DNA of 32,688 bases, taken from positions 1-32,688 of the forward strand of contig CAYWJW010000014.1 in assembly GCA_964458795.1 (NCBI GenBank). Reading direction: 5' to 3'. Shown piece after piece: positions 24,110 to 31,039 of the stretch. The translations under genes and the position numbers were made by a program. The notes under the pieces were generated by a model. That model was not told the DNA's origin, did not search any database, and worked only from the letters and a program-made list of their open reading frames with translations. Every line of letters begins with the position of its first letter. Position 1 is the first letter of the stretch. The DNA comes from JAJTHY01 sp964458795 (GTDB taxonomy: Bacteria; Pseudomonadota; Alphaproteobacteria; Rickettsiales; Midichloriaceae).

Positions 24110-26125
24110 TTAAGTCCTATTAAATGATTGTAAAATAAATACATATTCCTCAGCTATCTCCTTTAGCGCATCATACCGCCCAGATTTCCCCTTATGCCCC
24201 CCTTCCATATTGGTTTTAAGCAACAGCAGATTATCATCTGTCTTATTACTTTTAAGCTTCAGAGCAAATTTTGCCGGCTCCCAATAAGTTACCCTAGGAT
24301 CATTAAGGCCTGAGGTTATAAAGATGTTAGGGTAATTTTGTGGCTTTATGTTATCAACCGGAGAATATGACTTAATATATTCATAATACGCAGGATCTTT
24401 GGGATCTCCCCACTCTTTATATTCATTGGGCGTAAGAGGCAGGCTATCGTCAAGCATAGTAGATAGTACATCTACAAAAGGCACATGCAAAACAGCGGCC
24501 TTATAGAGTTCAGGAGCATTATTTATGCAATAACCTACCAACATACCACCTGCACTACCACCACATATAGCTATACTTCCCTTGCAAGTATAGCCAAGTT
24601 TTATGAGAGCATTAGCTGAATCAATAAAATCTTCAAAGGTACGCTTTTTAGTTAAAAATTTAGCAGACTCATACCAATCATATCCTAGATCATCTCCACC
24701 TCTTATGTGTGCAATAGCAAAAACAAATCCACGATCTACTAGTGATAGCGCAGTTGTCCTAAAGGTAGCAGGAATCGATATACCATAAGAACCATACCCA
24801 TATAAATAAAGAGGGTTACCACCTACCTCTTTTAGTAAATCCTTACGATATAGCAGTGATATTGGTATTTTCACGCCATCTTTAGAATCGGCCCATACTC
24901 GCTTTGTTTCATACTTGTCCGCATCATACCCAGAAGGAATTTCCTGAACTTTGAGCACTGCATATTCATGACTTGCAAAATCACATTCTATAATTGAGCG
25001 TGGCTGAATCAGTGAGGAATACTGATATCTAATTGCTGGAGACTCAAAGGTAGTGAAAGTGTGTTGTGCATCATAAACTTCATCTTTGAATGCAATTTCA
25101 TAAACTCCACCATTGCTGAAGTTCATAATCTTAATTTTATTTAACCCCAAGACTCGCATATCCACAACCAAGCATTCCTTATAAGCTGTAGCGTCCACCA
25201 GATAAACTTCAGGATCATGCGCTATAATTTCTTCCCAATTTTCAGATGGATTAGCTATGCTAGCTTTAACAAGGCGGAAGTTTTTGCCCATGTCATTGGT
25301 AATAATATAGAAATCCTCGCCGTGGTGAGTCATATGGTATAAATGCCCAGCTTTTCTTGGCATAACTAGCTTAGGCATAAGATCCGCATCTTCTAGATCT
25401 ATATATCTAACTTCACTAGAGTCACCAGACTTTGCGGTTATAAACAAGTAGCGCTCTGAACTTGATAAATGCGGATTAACCCAAAAGGTTTTATCTATCT
25501 CTTCGTATATAAGAACGTCATCTGACTGGCTTTTGCCTAGTTCATGATAATATACTTTGTCAGCTCGCCACTCCAGCCCAGTAGGCACATAAAAGAATCC
25601 TTTGCAATTTTTATGCCAAGTTACATCTCCAAAAACATCACTTACACTTTGGTCGATTATTCTGTTTGACTCCAGATCTTTAATAAACACCTGGTACTTC
25701 TCAGAACCATTTAGATCTACTGAATATGCCAGCAATTTGTGGTTATGAGAGGCATCTACTACTCCAGTTTGGAAAAACTCTTTACCCGCTGCTTCTTTAT
25801 TTTCATCCAGCAAGATTTCTTCCGCAGCATCCATATTTCCTAATTTTCTAGCATGCACCCAGTAATCCTGTCCCTTTTGTATATAGCTATAGTAATGGTA
25901 GCCATCCTTTTTTACTGGAACAGTAAAGTCATCCTCTTTGATGCGCCCTTTAAGCTCAGCAAACATAGCATCTACTTGTTCCTGCAAAGGATCAAAAAAT
26001 TCTTTGCACTTAGCGTTTTCACCATTGAGATAATCCATGATTTTTGGATCTATCGATGTAGGCCAATTTGGATCCCTAAGCCAGGAATAATCTGGGTCAT
26101 CATTAATTTCTGCAACTAAAACCAT
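24110..26125 (-). CDS. ptrB: Oligopeptidase B (prolyl oligopeptidase family, S9A)
   Basis: Cytosolic serine peptidase that cleaves short peptides after basic residues. It has 671 residues: an N-terminal beta-propeller (about 1-400) and a C-terminal alpha/beta hydrolase domain. Active residues are Ser524 in CGGSAGGML, Asp609 in GLNDPRV and His644 in EGGHKGKSGR; their mutual spacing matches E. coli PtrB as I remember it. LYGYGSYG (about 444-451) forms the oxyanion region. It is 18 bp after mlaF and 3 bp before the regulatory-protein gene. In an amino-acid-scavenging intracellular bacterium a peptide-recycling role is natural (inference). Confidence 0.95.
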   Translation of the reverse strand: MVLVAEINDDPDYSWLRDPNWPTSIDPKIMDYLNGENAKCKEFFDPLQEQVDAMFAELKGRIKEDDFTVPVKKDGYHYYSYIQKGQDYWVHARKLGNMDAAEEILLDENKEAAGKEFFQTGVVDASHNHKLLAYSVDLNGSEKYQVFIKDLESNRIIDQSVSDVFGDVTWHKNCKGFFYVPTGLEWRADKVYYHELGKSQSDDVLIYEEIDKTFWVNPHLSSSERYLFITAKSGDSSEVRYIDLEDADLMPKLVMPRKAGHLYHMTHHGEDFYIITNDMGKNFRLVKASIANPSENWEEIIAHDPEVYLVDATAYKECLVVDMRVLGLNKIKIMNFSNGGVYEIAFKDEVYDAQHTFTTFESPAIRYQYSSLIQPRSIIECDFASHEYAVLKVQEIPSGYDADKYETKRVWADSKDGVKIPISLLYRKDLLKEVGGNPLYLYGYGSYGISIPATFRTTALSLVDRGFVFAIAHIRGGDDLGYDWYESAKFLTKKRTFEDFIDSANALIKLGYTCKGSIAICGGSAGGMLVGYCINNAPELYKAAVLHVPFVDVLSTMLDDSLPLTPNEYKEWGDPKDPAYYEYIKSYSPVDNIKPQNYPNIFITSGLNDPRVTYWEPAKFALKLKSNKTDDNLLLLKTNMEGGHKGKSGRYDALKEIAEEYVFILQSFNRT

Positions 26126-26143
26126 CGTATATGCCGTAATTAT

Positions 26144-26908
26144 TTAATTAGTCATTGGCCCTTTGGGCTTACCATGCACAAATTGTTCAACGAATTCATT
26201 GCCTGAATCGCTGATATTTTTGCCTTCACCGCTCCAGATAAACTTACCCTGATAGATGAGTGCAGCCTTATCTGCAACCCTTGCTGCACAGTTCATATCA
26301 TGAGTTATAGTAATCGTTGTCGCCCCTAACTGCTTAGAGCAGCTTTTGATAAGCTCACTAATAATTCCAGACATGATGGGATCTAAGCCAGCTGTAGGCT
26401 CATCAAAAAATATAACCTCTGGGTCACTCGCTATAGCACGAGCTAGAGCTACTCGTTTTACCATGCCTCCCGACAGCTCTGCTGGGTAAAGATTTAGCGC
26501 TTGTTCATCTAGTCCCACAAGCTGCAATTTTTTGAGGGCGTGCTCTCTAGCCTGTTTCTTGGTGATCAGTGCACGCTCTAGCATGGTAAAACATATGTTT
26601 TCCCAGACTCTTAGACTATCAAACAGTGCACCACCTTGGAATAACACGCCAGATTTGTCTATAAGATCTTTCCTCTTATTAAGCGGCAAATACGTTATGT
26701 CGACACCATCTAAGAAAACTTCGCTTCCAGCATCTGGAGTAAGCAATCCTATTATCGACTTAATCAGGACGCTTTTACCTGTACCTGACCCCCCCATAAT
26801 AACGAATGATTCGCCCTTATTTACCTTAAAACTTATGTTATCCAGAACCTTTTTGGAGCCGAAACTTTTGCTTAAATTCTTAACCGTGATTTTTGCTTGT
26901 GTATTCAT
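26144..26908 (-). CDS. mlaF: MlaF-like ABC transporter ATPase (phospholipid/organic solvent transport)
   Basis: ATPase of the MlaFE transporter that moves phospholipids between inner and outer membranes to maintain lipid asymmetry. From ATG 26908 it has 254 residues. Walker A is GGSGTGKS (39-46), the signature LSGGMVKR (145-152), Walker B VIFFDEP (165-171), and the switch His lies in TITHDM near 203. FQGGALFDSLRVWENI around 90-105 is typical of the MlaF/Ttg2A branch. A TTG 12 nt upstream also opens the frame but overlaps the mlaE end; the ATG one base after the mlaE stop is preferred. No MlaD, MlaC or MlaB gene is adjacent. Confidence 0.93.
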   Translation of the reverse strand: MNTQAKITVKNLSKSFGSKKVLDNISFKVNKGESFVIMGGSGTGKSVLIKSIIGLLTPDAGSEVFLDGVDITYLPLNKRKDLIDKSGVLFQGGALFDSLRVWENICFTMLERALITKKQAREHALKKLQLVGLDEQALNLYPAELSGGMVKRVALARAIASDPEVIFFDEPTAGLDPIMSGIISELIKSCSKQLGATTITITHDMNCAARVADKAALIYQGKFIWSGEGKNISDSGNEFVEQFVHGKPKGPMTN

Positions 26909-26909
26909 A

Positions 26910-27683
26910 CTACTTACCAAATAAAACCCCAGTTATGATGTAGTTAGAAAGCAGTATTAAGATAGAAGCACTTACTACTGCGTTAGTTGTTGCTATACCA
27001 ACACCTTGAGCGCCACCTTTTGAGTAGTAACCATGATAACAGCCCATGGTAGTGACAATAAACCCAAAGAAAGCCGCTTTGATAAGACCTGAAGTCACAT
27101 CGGGTCTTTCAAGATACTCAAAAGTGCTCTTTAAGTAACTGTAAGCGTTAAAATCAAGCTTATAAATGCTTACTAAGTATCCACCAAAAACACCTATTAT
27201 ATCTGCAACAATCACTAATAGTGGCAACACTATTATCCCTGCAAGTACTCTGGGAAGAACTAGATATTTGAACGGATCGGTGTTTAAGGTATAAAGCGCA
27301 TCTATTTGCTCTGTAACCTTCATTGTTCCAATTTCTGCTGCAATCGATGCCCCCACTCTACCTGCGAGCATTAACCCTGCAAGCACGGGCCCAAGCTCCC
27401 TTGTAATAGATAACACAACCACAGAAGCTATTGAGCTTTCCGCATTAAACCTTGAAAATCCCGTATAACTTTGGAGCGCAAGCACCGCCCCGGTGAAGAT
27501 AGCGGTGAGACCAATTACTGGCAAAGAGTTATAACCAATTTGCCAAATTTGCCTAAGCAACTGTTTAAAATAGAATTTGGTAGATGCCATTGATCTAATT
27601 ATAAAGCCAACAAAAATTCCTAAGCGCCCTACTGAAGCCATAAAGCTTAAGAATATATGCCCAATTACTGCAACAAAATTCAT
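26910..27683 (-). CDS. mlaE: MlaE-like ABC transporter permease
   Basis: Inner-membrane permease of the lipid-asymmetry transporter, 257 residues with about five to six hydrophobic helices. The family core is obvious: FTGAVLALQSYTGF near 65, ARELGPVLAGLMLAGRVGASIAAEIGTMKVTEQIDAL-like residues near 95-130 (here beginning TRELGPVLAGLMLAGR), and GCYHGYYSKGGAQGVGIATT near the end. It lies 36 bp after alr and immediately before mlaF. Alr, a cell-wall enzyme, and the lipid transporter share an operon; the functional link is envelope maintenance (inference). Confidence 0.93.
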   Translation of the reverse strand: MNFVAVIGHIFLSFMASVGRLGIFVGFIIRSMASTKFYFKQLLRQIWQIGYNSLPVIGLTAIFTGAVLALQSYTGFSRFNAESSIASVVVLSITRELGPVLAGLMLAGRVGASIAAEIGTMKVTEQIDALYTLNTDPFKYLVLPRVLAGIIVLPLLVIVADIIGVFGGYLVSIYKLDFNAYSYLKSTFEYLERPDVTSGLIKAAFFGFIVTTMGCYHGYYSKGGAQGVGIATTNAVVSASILILLSNYIITGVLFGK

Positions 27684-27719
27684 GATCTACTCCGTAAATT
27701 TGCTGTCATGCCTTTAGTA

Positions 27720-28823
27720 TTAATTTTCATATTCTCCATTTATATAAAACCTATTATATCTATTGTGTAGTGAAGTCAAAATCTCATAGCCTATAGTTTT
27801 AGCACGTTTTGCAATTTCATCCACTTTAATATTTGCACCCATAACTTCAACATAACTAAAATTTGCTAAATACTGCTCTGGCACCTTGGTAATATCCACC
27901 ATAATAAAGTCCATTGTGACGCATCCAAGTACAGGAAGCTTGAAGTTATTGAAATAACAAAATGCGTGATTAGACAGCACTCTATGGTATCCATCTGCAT
28001 ACCCAATTGCGAGTGTTGCTATCCTAGTACCTTTAGGCATAACCACGGTTGCCCCATAGCTTACTGATTCAGCTTTTCTAAGCTCTCTTATCCCAACCAC
28101 TTTAGCGTAAACACTTGCAACAGGCAATGCAGGGTTTTCAAGTTCTGGGGTGGGATTAATACCATAAAGCATACATCCAGGGCGGGCTTGATCAAAATGA
28201 TAGTTGTTACCCAAAAATATTCCTGATGAATTACACAATGAAAATTTATATCCAGGCAATACTCGTCTTATCTTTTTGACTTTATCAAGCTGCTCCATAT
28301 TCTTGGGATGCGTAGGTGTATCCGCACAAGCTAGATGACTCATGAGATACAATATATCAAGTCCCTCCAAATCTAAGCTCTCTATATCATAGTAATTTAG
28401 CCCTACTCTATTCATACCAGTATCAAACTGTATTACACACGGAGTGTTGATACCTGAACCGTGGGCTATATAGCGTAGCGCAGCAATTTCTTTCAAACTA
28501 TTTAGCACTGGTATATAGTTATGTCTCAATAATTCCCGCATCTCCATATCATTTTGTGGGGCAAATACATATATTCTTTCATCACCACTATATAGGTCAT
28601 GCAGAGCATTAGCTTCATCAAAATAGGAAAAATAAAAATCAGTGCATCCTACTGATTTAAGCGCCTTAAAAACCTCGCGCGCACCAATTCCATAAGCATT
28701 AGTTTTGATAACTGCTGAGCAGTTAGCACCTCCCGACAACTTACTTTTAGCCAGCAAATAGTTCTGCTTTACTGAGCTTAGGTTGATTTCCAGTATAGGT
28801 TTTGTATTAGTTATATTATGCAT
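27720..28823 (-). CDS. alr: Alanine racemase
   Basis: PLP enzyme that interconverts L- and D-alanine for peptidoglycan. It has 367 residues. The PLP-binding Lys40 is in SAVIKTNAYGIGA (36-48), and the second catalytic Tyr is in VSYGATVVM around 258. GYADGYHR lies just after it, and the C-terminal beta-domain has VLGCVTMDFIMVDIT. It is the first gene of a five-gene operon and lies about 60 nt downstream of the predicted start point of shared element B. GGAAC before the ATG is a weak ribosome-binding site. Its presence with pal and the amidase indicates that a peptidoglycan wall is maintained. Confidence 0.95.
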   Translation of the reverse strand: MHNITNTKPILEINLSSVKQNYLLAKSKLSGGANCSAVIKTNAYGIGAREVFKALKSVGCTDFYFSYFDEANALHDLYSGDERIYVFAPQNDMEMRELLRHNYIPVLNSLKEIAALRYIAHGSGINTPCVIQFDTGMNRVGLNYYDIESLDLEGLDILYLMSHLACADTPTHPKNMEQLDKVKKIRRVLPGYKFSLCNSSGIFLGNNYHFDQARPGCMLYGINPTPELENPALPVASVYAKVVGIRELRKAESVSYGATVVMPKGTRIATLAIGYADGYHRVLSNHAFCYFNNFKLPVLGCVTMDFIMVDITKVPEQYLANFSYVEVMGANIKVDEIAKRAKTIGYEILTSLHNRYNRFYINGEYEN

Positions 28824-28878
28824 TTGTTCCTTATGTGCGTTACGCTTGGTTGAAGAAGCAGTGCTTACTTCTCCTATC

Positions 28879-28921
28879 TTATATTTATTAGTATAGTTGA
28901 CTCTATAAGTATTATGGAAGT
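28879..28921 (-). promoter_or_regulatory. Shared promoter-like element, copy B (upstream of alr operon)
   Basis: On the minus strand: T-rich block, ACTTCCAT (28921-28914), 18-nt spacer, TATACT (28895-28890), then AATAAATATAAG (28889-28878). The core is enclosed by a 7-bp inverted repeat ATAAGTA / TACTTAT. The -10 and downstream 12 bases are identical to copy A, and GAGTCAA precedes the -10 in both. No other promoter is evident before alr. Confidence 0.55.
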
Positions 28922-29003
28922 ACTTATGTAAAAAAATAATTGAACACCTTGAGACTTTATATATCCTAGCTTTTCAGCATCTATAAATATTTTTCTCCAG
29001 TAC

Positions 29004-29032
29004 TTCCGCACTTCAATACAATCTGATATTAT
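29004..29032 (+). promoter_or_regulatory. Shared promoter-like element, copy E (upstream of amidase gene)
   Basis: ACTTCC at 29002-29007 (core variant TTCCGC 29004-29009), 17-nt spacer, TATTAT (29027-29032), 29 bp before the ATG at 29061. AAATATTTTT precedes the core as in the other copies. The CCGC in place of CCAT makes this the most divergent copy; the downstream AATAAATATAAG tail is absent. Confidence 0.4.
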
Positions 29033-29060
29033 TACTATCAAAGTAATTAAGGTTAGACAA

Positions 29061-29816
29061 ATGCAAACAAATTATAAATTCATAGGCACGGATAATTTTG
29101 GGGATCGGAAGTTACGCTCTCTCATTGATACCATAATAATTCATCATACAAATACTCCGGATCTAGCAACTACAGTTAAGATTTTAACTAATCCTAAATT
29201 AAAAGTCAGCGCTCACTATCTTATAGATGAGGACGGAAGTGTAGTGCAAATGGTTAAGGATGAGAAAAAAGCATGGCATGCAGGACAAAGCTACTGGCGA
29301 GGGCGCGATCATATCAATAATTATTCTATAGGCATAGAGATCATTAATAATGGCTATGAACCATTTAAAACTCCACAAACGCTAGCAGTTATAAAATTGT
29401 GTCATGAACTTAAAGACCGGTTTACTATAGATGAGCTCAACATTGTTGGACATGCAGACGTAGCACCAAACCGGAAAGTTGATCCAAGTAAGTACTTTGA
29501 CTGGAAATTACTAAATGAGAATGGCATAGGGATCTACTCAATAAAAATGCCAGACACGATTGCTACTATGCATCGCTTTGGTAGTGTGAGCAAGGAGATT
29601 AAAACTTTGCGCAAAAAGCTAATTACATTTGGTTATGGCATAGAAGGTGACGAAACCAGATACGATGCCAAACTTGAGAACATCATTAACGCCTTCAAAC
29701 GTCATCATTGCCCAGAAACCTACGAAACCTTCGGTTGGGATACCTTGGCAGAAGTGAGGTTAGATGATCTACTGAAGAAACATTACAGCAATGCTTATAC
29801 CAATTCCGGTAAATAA
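29061..29816 (+). CDS. N-acetylmuramoyl-L-alanine amidase (AmiD/AmpD type)
   Basis: Zinc amidase that cuts the bond between N-acetylmuramic acid and the stem peptide. It has 251 residues. The amidase_2 domain covers about 20-150: IIIHHT with His28/His29, and GHADVAPNRKVDP with His131 and Asp141 as the remaining zinc ligands. HYLIDEDGSVVQMV (52-65) and SIGIEIINNG (89-98) are typical. Residues about 165-245 resemble a peptidoglycan-binding tail (RYDAKLENIINAFKRHHCP). There is no signal peptide, as with the Rickettsia conorii RC0497 type, so cytosolic muropeptide recycling or non-classical export are both possible. The final residues YTNSGK and the stop codon are encoded within the outer arm of a large palindrome. 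Confidence 0.92.
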   Translation: MQTNYKFIGTDNFGDRKLRSLIDTIIIHHTNTPDLATTVKILTNPKLKVSAHYLIDEDGSVVQMVKDEKKAWHAGQSYWRGRDHINNYSIGIEIINNGYEPFKTPQTLAVIKLCHELKDRFTIDELNIVGHADVAPNRKVDPSKYFDWKLLNENGIGIYSIKMPDTIATMHRFGSVSKEIKTLRKKLITFGYGIEGDETRYDAKLENIINAFKRHHCPETYETFGWDTLAEVRLDDLLKKHYSNAYTNSGK

Positions 29817-29960
29817 CTGTACAGATGCGGGATAAATTTTGATTTTTTAGGAAGTCGCTGAAAACCCATAATATTCTACATATTTTGGGTTTTCAATGGC
29901 GACTAAAAAAATCAAAAGATGAAGCGCATCTGTGCAGTTATTTACCGGAATTGGTATTAG
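29794..29960. repeat. Large palindromic repeat, copy 1 (167 bp)
   Basis: Outer arms 29797-29829 and 29925-29957 are complementary over about 33 bp with one mismatch (CTGTAC versus CTGCAC). An inner stem runs from GTCGCTG.AAAACCCA to TGGGTTTT.CA.GGCGAC around a central TAATATTCTACATATTTT. Between the stems lie matched T- and A-rich strips (GATTTTTTAG / CTAAAAAAATC). The left arm includes the last codons and stop of the amidase gene; the right arm leads into a bidirectional terminator. Copy 2 lies about 520 bp further on. Confidence 0.88.
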
Positions 29961-29962
29961 AG

Positions 29963-30009
29963 GCCATCAAAAAAACCCATAGACTCTAAGTCAATCGGGC
30001 TTTTTTGGC
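29963..30009. terminator. Bidirectional rho-independent terminator
   Basis: GCCA (29963-29966) pairs with TGGC (30006-30009), the A-run 29969-29975 faces the T-run 30001-30006, CCC (29976-29978) faces GGG (29997-29999), and AGACT/AGTC forms the tip around a CTA loop. Because both an A-run and a T-run flank the GC stem, it can stop transcripts from the amidase gene (plus) and from the ydcH-like gene (minus), which converge here. Confidence 0.75.
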
Positions 30010-30024
30010 TTAAACAAATACACT

Positions 30025-30228
30025 TTATGCAGCGTTATTATCTGCGAACAAAATGTCCTCAAGCTGTGTGATCGCTTCTTTAACCATCAGTTTTTTCTTT
30101 TTAAGATCTTGGATCTTGAACTGATCAATGACCTTGTTTTTCATCACTGTCGCAATCTTTTCTTCGAGGTTAGAATGCTCGATTCTTAAGTGTTCAAGCT
30201 CTTTCTGATATTTTAAATTATTTACCAT
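30025..30228 (-). CDS. YdcH-like DUF465 family small protein
   Basis: 67 residues, almost entirely helical: LEHLRIEHSNLEEKIATVM, then QFKIQDLKKKKLMVKEAITQLE. The H..L...H..LE..I start and L.LKKKKL.LK..I..L ending are the pattern of the DUF465/YdcH family. Function is unknown for the family; a coiled-coil hairpin is expected. GAGGGGGT eight bases before the ATG is a strong ribosome-binding site. A TATTAT or TATAAT at 30250-30270 on the minus strand may be a -10, but no good -35 is visible. It lies between two copies of a large palindrome and ends before a bidirectional terminator. Confidence 0.85.
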   Translation of the reverse strand: MVNNLKYQKELEHLRIEHSNLEEKIATVMKNKVIDQFKIQDLKKKKLMVKEAITQLEDILFADNNAA

Positions 30229-30335
30229 TAAGACCCCCTCTAATTAAATTATATACTTATAATAGCATAAATTTACGTATTCTTTTAATGATTTTATTAA
30301 TGTTTTATTAACTATTACTGTTGATAATGATTCAC

Positions 30336-30352
30336 GAGAGCTACGAGCTCTC
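30336..30352. repeat. Small perfect hairpin in AT-rich gap
   Basis: GAGAGCT (30336-30342), 3-nt loop ACG, AGCTCTC (30346-30352). There is no adjacent T-run, so it is not a standard terminator. In the gene-free stretch 30229-30699 I otherwise see AT-rich sequence with a direct repeat of ATCAAGTTTTTT-like units near 30425-30470, palindrome copy 2, and a promoter. Confidence 0.5.
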
Positions 30353-30477
30353 AGACAAAATCACTTAAACATTCACTATAAAACTTCTGCTATCTAGTTA
30401 AATAGTAGCATAAATATTTGATTTTTTCAAGTTTTTTGCATAAAAATCAAGTTTTTTCACTACTTCATTTACTAGTT

Positions 30478-30660
30478 GCTTTGGACTTATACCAAGGCCC
30501 ATAAATAATTAAGGGAATGCACGATAGATTTTGGTTTTTTGGGAAGTCGCGGAACACCTATAATATTGCACATATTTTAGGTGTTCCGCGACGACTAAAA
30601 AAATCAAAAGATGCAGCGCATTCACTTAATTATTTATGGGTCTTGGTATTATACCAAAGC
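30478..30660. repeat. Large palindromic repeat, copy 2 (183 bp)
   Basis: Outer arms 30489-30520 and 30618-30649 are complementary (two mismatches seen), with GCTTTGG / CCAAAGC at the extreme ends (30478-30484, 30654-30660). The inner stem GTCGCGGAACACCT / AGGTGTTCCGCGAC surrounds TAATATTGCACATATTTT. The core resembles copy 1 closely, but the arm sequences differ from copy 1 on both sides in matched, complementary fashion. It ends 3 bp before the -35 of the next gene. Confidence 0.88.
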
Positions 30661-30662
30661 TT

Positions 30663-30691
30663 TTGACATACTTACAGGTAACGTGTACACT
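30663..30691 (+). promoter_or_regulatory. Consensus -35 promoter for the DUF1640-type gene
   Basis: Perfect TTGACA at 30663-30668, 17-nt spacer, TACACT at 30686-30691. The start point would be near 30698, so an in-frame pair of ATGs at 30700 and 30724 are the natural start candidates. This fits the reading frame that later breaks. Confidence 0.7.
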
Positions 30692-30723
30692 ACCCTCAGA
30701 TGAACTTATTAACTTTGAAGACT

Positions 30724-30786
30724 ATGTACCGCTCTTTCGATACACATGACATAATCAAAAGTTTTGTTAAAGGGCATGAAGACTGA
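30724..30786 (+). pseudogene. Detached N-terminus of the DUF1640-type gene (frameshifted)
   Basis: ATG 30724 opens a 20-codon frame, MYRSFDTHDIIKSFVKGHED, ending at TGA 30784-30786. FDTHxxIKxxxxxG is the conserved start of DUF1640/CCDC90-type proteins, and the continuation (GMKTELAETVVKAIAA) is found in the frame one base further on. A one-base surplus in AAAGGG around 30769-30773 explains the break. GAAG precedes the ATG, and an upstream in-frame ATG at 30700 could add eight residues. Confidence 0.6.
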
Positions 30787-31027
30787 GCTTGCTGAAACCG
30801 TTGTTAAGGCAATTGCTGCCAGCCGTGATGCTGACCTGAGCCATCTTGCTACTAAAGCTGATCTTGTGAAGGTCGAAAATAAACTTGAAAAGCAGATTTT
30901 AGAAGTAAGAAATGAGCTCTCCGTCAATATTGAAAAAGCCAAGAATGAAGTTTTGCGATGGGTTATAGGCTTGAATATCGCTACAATATCTGCCGTTGCA
31001 GCTATGTTTAAATTCTTTATCCATTGA
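30764..31027 (+). CDS. DUF1640/CCDC90-type small coiled-coil protein with C-terminal membrane anchor (5' frameshifted)
   Basis: The readable frame gives 87 codons from TTG 30764, or 84 from ATG 30776. ELAETVVKAIAASRDADLSHLATKADL followed by heptad-like VENKLEKQILEVRNELSVNIEKAKNEV is a coiled coil; WVIGLNIATISAVAAMFKFF is one C-terminal membrane helix. Bacterial relatives are of unknown function; the eukaryotic relatives are mitochondrial inner-membrane coiled-coil proteins such as MCUR1 and CCDC90B. The conserved N-terminus lies in the neighbouring frame, so the gene is either broken by a single-base insertion, expressed by +1 frameshifting, or expressed as a shortened form from ATG 30776, which has AAAGGG unusually close upstream. 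Its stop lies 12 bp from the convergent midA stop. Confidence 0.7.
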   Translation: MLKGMKTELAETVVKAIAASRDADLSHLATKADLVKVENKLEKQILEVRNELSVNIEKAKNEVLRWVIGLNIATISAVAAMFKFFIH

Positions 31028-31039
31028 TTCTTGCTTCTG

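Noticed and set aside
26909..26920. TTG start for mlaF
   Set aside because: It overlaps the mlaE end; ATG 26908 lies one base after the mlaE stop.
26532..26924. 130-codon plus-strand frame
   Set aside because: It is antisense to mlaF, whose Walker and signature motifs are unambiguous.
29963..30009. Possible tRNA or small structured RNA
   Set aside because: The sequence has no tRNA arms or T-loop; the A-run, GC stem and T-run fit a bidirectional terminator.
29794..30660. Pair of palindromes as a CRISPR array or insertion-sequence ends
   Set aside because: There are only two copies, no regular spacers, no cas genes, and the ydcH-like gene between them is not a transposase.
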